Below, piece by piece: positions 61,969-64,000 of a DNA stretch of 64,000 bases. Each line of letters begins with the position of its first letter. The first letter of the stretch is position 1. The stretch spans positions 434,001-498,000 of the forward strand of contig NZ_AEDD01000001.1 in NCBI RefSeq assembly GCF_000179615.1, written 5' to 3'. The position numbers and the translations under genes were made by a program. A model generated the notes under the pieces. That model saw only the letters and a list, made by a program, of their open reading frames with translations. It was not told the DNA's origin and did no database searches. Source of the stretch: Paenibacillus curdlanolyticus YK9. Its GTDB lineage: Bacteria > Bacillota > Bacilli > Paenibacillales > Paenibacillaceae.

Positions 61969-63192
61969 ATGAAGGGGAAGACGATCATACTCGGTATTAC
62001 CGGCGGAATTGCAGCCTATAAAGGAGCTGCCTTGTGCAGCAAGCTCGTACAAGCCGGATTTGATGTGCATGTCATCATGACCGAAGGCGCTTGTCAGTTT
62101 ATAACGCCGCTTACGCTGCAGACGCTCTCGCGCAATCCTGTATATACAGATACGTTCGACGAGCGGGATCCGTCTGTCGTGTCCCATATTGACCTTGCTG
62201 ATCGCGCGGATCTTGTGCTCGTAGCGCCAGCGACTGCGAATACGATTGCGAAGATGGCCAATGGCTTGGCAGATGATATGCTGAGTACCACGCTGCTGGC
62301 AGCGACCTGTCCGATTATCGTTGCGCCAGCTATGAACGTACATATGTATGACCATCCTGCTGTAATTCGCAACATTCAGCTGTTGGCTGAGCGGAGCGTT
62401 CGATTTATCGAGCCGGAGACGGGGCAATTAGCTTGCGGCTATGTTGCCAAAGGGCGATTAGCAGAGCCTGAGTCTATCGTTGCTTTCGTTAGCGATATGA
62501 TGCGCGAAGGCGCCCATAAGCCATTGGCAGGCAAGAAGGTGCTCATTACGGCAGGCGGAACGATAGAACGACTAGATCCCGTCCGTTATTTGACGAATGA
62601 TTCCTCAGGGAAAATGGGCTTCGCTCTGGCTGCGTCAGCCAGAGATTCAGGTGCAGAGGTTACGCTCGTAATGGGCAGGACGTCCGAGCTGCCGCCAGAC
62701 GGCGTCGCTCTTGTCCGCGTGGAGTCCGCGCAAGAGATGCTTGAGGCTGTGTTGGAACGGTATGCACAAACGGATTTGGTCATTAAATCGGCTGCAGTTG
62801 CCGACTATCGCCCTGTTTTTCGTGCAGATAAGAAGATCAAGAAGTCTGGGGAACGGCTCGTGCTTGAATTGGAGAAGACAACGGACATCCTGCAGACGCT
62901 TGGCGAGCTTAAAACGAAGCAGTATTTGATCGGGTTCGCTGCGGAGACGGGCGATCTGGACCGCTATGCGATGGACAAGCTTCAGCGCAAGCATTGCGAT
63001 CTTATCGTCGGCAATGATGTGAGCCAAGCGGGCGCGGGCTTTAACTCCGATACGAACATTATCCGCATTTATGATAAAGCTGGAATCGTGGAATCCTTGC
63101 CGCTCATGTCCAAGCTCGAAACGGCACGCCGAATTTTAGCTGTAGCAGCTGAGCGAATGGCCCATTTAGAGTCAGGGAAGGAAGTCCGATGA
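61969..63192 (+). CDS. coaBC: Bifunctional phosphopantothenoylcysteine decarboxylase/synthetase
   Basis: Two consecutive steps of coenzyme A synthesis; 407 aa. The N-terminal flavin-dependent CoaC part shows GITGGIAAYK, the catalytic histidine in VSHIDLADRAD, APAMNVHMYD and Cys in GQLACG. The C-terminal CoaB part (from about 187) shows ITAGGTIERLDPVR, IKSAAVADYRP and NDVSQAGAGF. ATG 61969 lies ten bases after AAAGGGAG. The stop overlaps priA by ATGA. Confidence 0.95.
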   Translation: MKGKTIILGITGGIAAYKGAALCSKLVQAGFDVHVIMTEGACQFITPLTLQTLSRNPVYTDTFDERDPSVVSHIDLADRADLVLVAPATANTIAKMANGLADDMLSTTLLAATCPIIVAPAMNVHMYDHPAVIRNIQLLAERSVRFIEPETGQLACGYVAKGRLAEPESIVAFVSDMMREGAHKPLAGKKVLITAGGTIERLDPVRYLTNDSSGKMGFALAASARDSGAEVTLVMGRTSELPPDGVALVRVESAQEMLEAVLERYAQTDLVIKSAAVADYRPVFRADKKIKKSGERLVLELEKTTDILQTLGELKTKQYLIGFAAETGDLDRYAMDKLQRKHCDLIVGNDVSQAGAGFNSDTNIIRIYDKAGIVESLPLMSKLETARRILAVAAERMAHLESGKEVR

Positions 63193-64000
63193 TCGCTCGC
63201 GTCATCGTTGATGTGCCGAGTCGGCAAACCGACCGGCCGTTTGATTACGAGGTGCCGTTGGCGCTTGAAGGCTGGGTCGAGGCTGGCAGCCGAGTGGGGG
63301 TTCCCTTCGGCGGGCGCGTGCTTCAAGGGTTTGTTGTGGGCGTCATCCCATCGGAAGCATCGGAAGTTGACATGTCGAAGATCAAGCCGATCGCTGAATT
63401 GCTGGACCCGCTTCCTCCGCTGAGGCCTGATCTGATTGAGCTCGCAAGCTGGCTTAGCGTCAAATATTGCTGCACGATGATTGCAGCGCTGCAGGCGATG
63501 CTTCCGGCTGCGCTTAAGGGGAAGGCGGAGAGAACAGTCCGGTTAAGCGAGTCGTTCGAGGAGCAGGAGCCCGAAGCAGCTGCAGCGGTGCTGCTGCCAG
63601 ATGGCCTGCGAGAGTGGCTGAGACGAAGCGGTCCCGTCAAGCTGGATACGCTTCGTGAACGATTCCCAGATGCAGGCGCTTATGTCAAGGCAGCGATTCG
63701 AATAGGATTGTTAGAGGAACAGGTAGCCATCCGGGATAAGGTGAGCATTCGCAAGGTGCAGACCGTCATTCCTCCCGTGGATCGGGAAGGAGCGGCGGAG
63801 GCGCTTGCGGCCTGGCCTGCGCGGGCGGGCAAGCAGCGAGATGTTCTCGCGTTTATGCTGGATGCGGAAGGCCCGGTTCCGCTGCAGAAGCTGCTTGCTG
63901 ACACTGGCACGACAGGATCTACAGTGAAAGCGCTCGTGGACAAAGGCTGGCTAACGATGCGAGAGGTAGAAGCCTCGCGCGACCCTTACGCTGGGCGTAC
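63189..64000 (+). CDS. priA: Primosomal protein N' (replication restart helicase PriA), 3' end outside the window
   Basis: Restarts stalled replication forks. Only the first 270 codons are present, and the frame is open to the window end. The N-terminal 3'-DNA-binding domain is clear: IARVIVDVPSRQTDRPFDYEV, GSRVGVPFGGR and QGFVVG. A winged-helix-like region (about 190-260) follows; the helicase motifs lie beyond 64000. The start overlaps the coaBC stop. Order coaBC-priA is conserved in Bacillus. Confidence 0.92.
   Translation, partial: MIARVIVDVPSRQTDRPFDYEVPLALEGWVEAGSRVGVPFGGRVLQGFVVGVIPSEASEVDMSKIKPIAELLDPLPPLRPDLIELASWLSVKYCCTMIAALQAMLPAALKGKAERTVRLSESFEEQEPEAAAAVLLPDGLREWLRRSGPVKLDTLRERFPDAGAYVKAAIRIGLLEEQVAIRDKVSIRKVQTVIPPVDREGAAEALAAWPARAGKQRDVLAFMLDAEGPVPLQKLLADTGTTGSTVKALVDKGWLTMREVEASRDPYAGR

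Overview
The window is an ordinary, gene-dense stretch of chromosome from a spore-forming Firmicute, most likely Paenibacillus or a close relative. Supporting signs are strong GGAGG ribosome binding sites, frequent GTG/TTG starts, CcpA with YtxJ, AcuA/AcuC/AcsA, RicF-YlbG, YlaN, YugN, YwbE, RemA and the rqcH...gmk-rpoZ-coaBC-priA block known from Bacillus. I see no insertion sequence, prophage, CRISPR array, rRNA or tRNA.

Layout. 1-11.3 kb: an NCS2 nucleobase permease (start is at the window edge), 6-phosphogluconate dehydrogenase, aroK-aroA, a CoA-binding protein, a disordered repeat protein, and a PTS operon encoding a fused EIICBA sugar permease and enzyme I. 11.3-19 kb: PfpI and VanZ proteins, ytxJ, ccpA-mtnN, and the acetate module acuC-acuA facing acsA, with a CcpA-type cre element behind the acsA promoter. 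19-26 kb: a long class A penicillin-binding protein, KtrB, YwbE, a small membrane ORF overlapping yidC, and rpsD with a structured leader. 26-31.3 kb: a GAF-GGDEF diguanylate cyclase, a lipoprotein, an M29 aminopeptidase, an HPr-like protein without its phosphorylatable histidine, and YlaN. 31.4-37.7 kb: a maltodextrin group (GH15 glucoamylase, LacI regulator, GH13 neopullulanase) with three matching LacI-type palindromes, then a Ca2+/H+ antiporter. 37.8-46.7 kb: Asp23, FtsW/SpoVE, YugN, an M20 amidohydrolase, an XPB helicase with its partner, and ylbF-ylbG. 46.7-52.6 kb: LysR-PHP and the sulfonate operon ssuA-D-C-B. 52.6-64 kb: rqcH, Ca2+-ATPase, dapF, a fused homocysteine methyltransferase/MTHFR, remA, gmk, rpoZ, coaBC and priA (cut by the window end).

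How it fits together. Carbon control recurs: CcpA, an HPr-like protein that could act as a Crh-type partner, a PTS operon and acsA with cre-like sites, and a locally regulated starch module. The most interesting locus is 24.2-24.5 kb. There a small membrane ORF ending in a basic-then-acidic segment lies just before a hairpin that hides the yidC ribosome binding site. This is the architecture of the MifM arrest peptide that controls yidC2 in B. subtilis.
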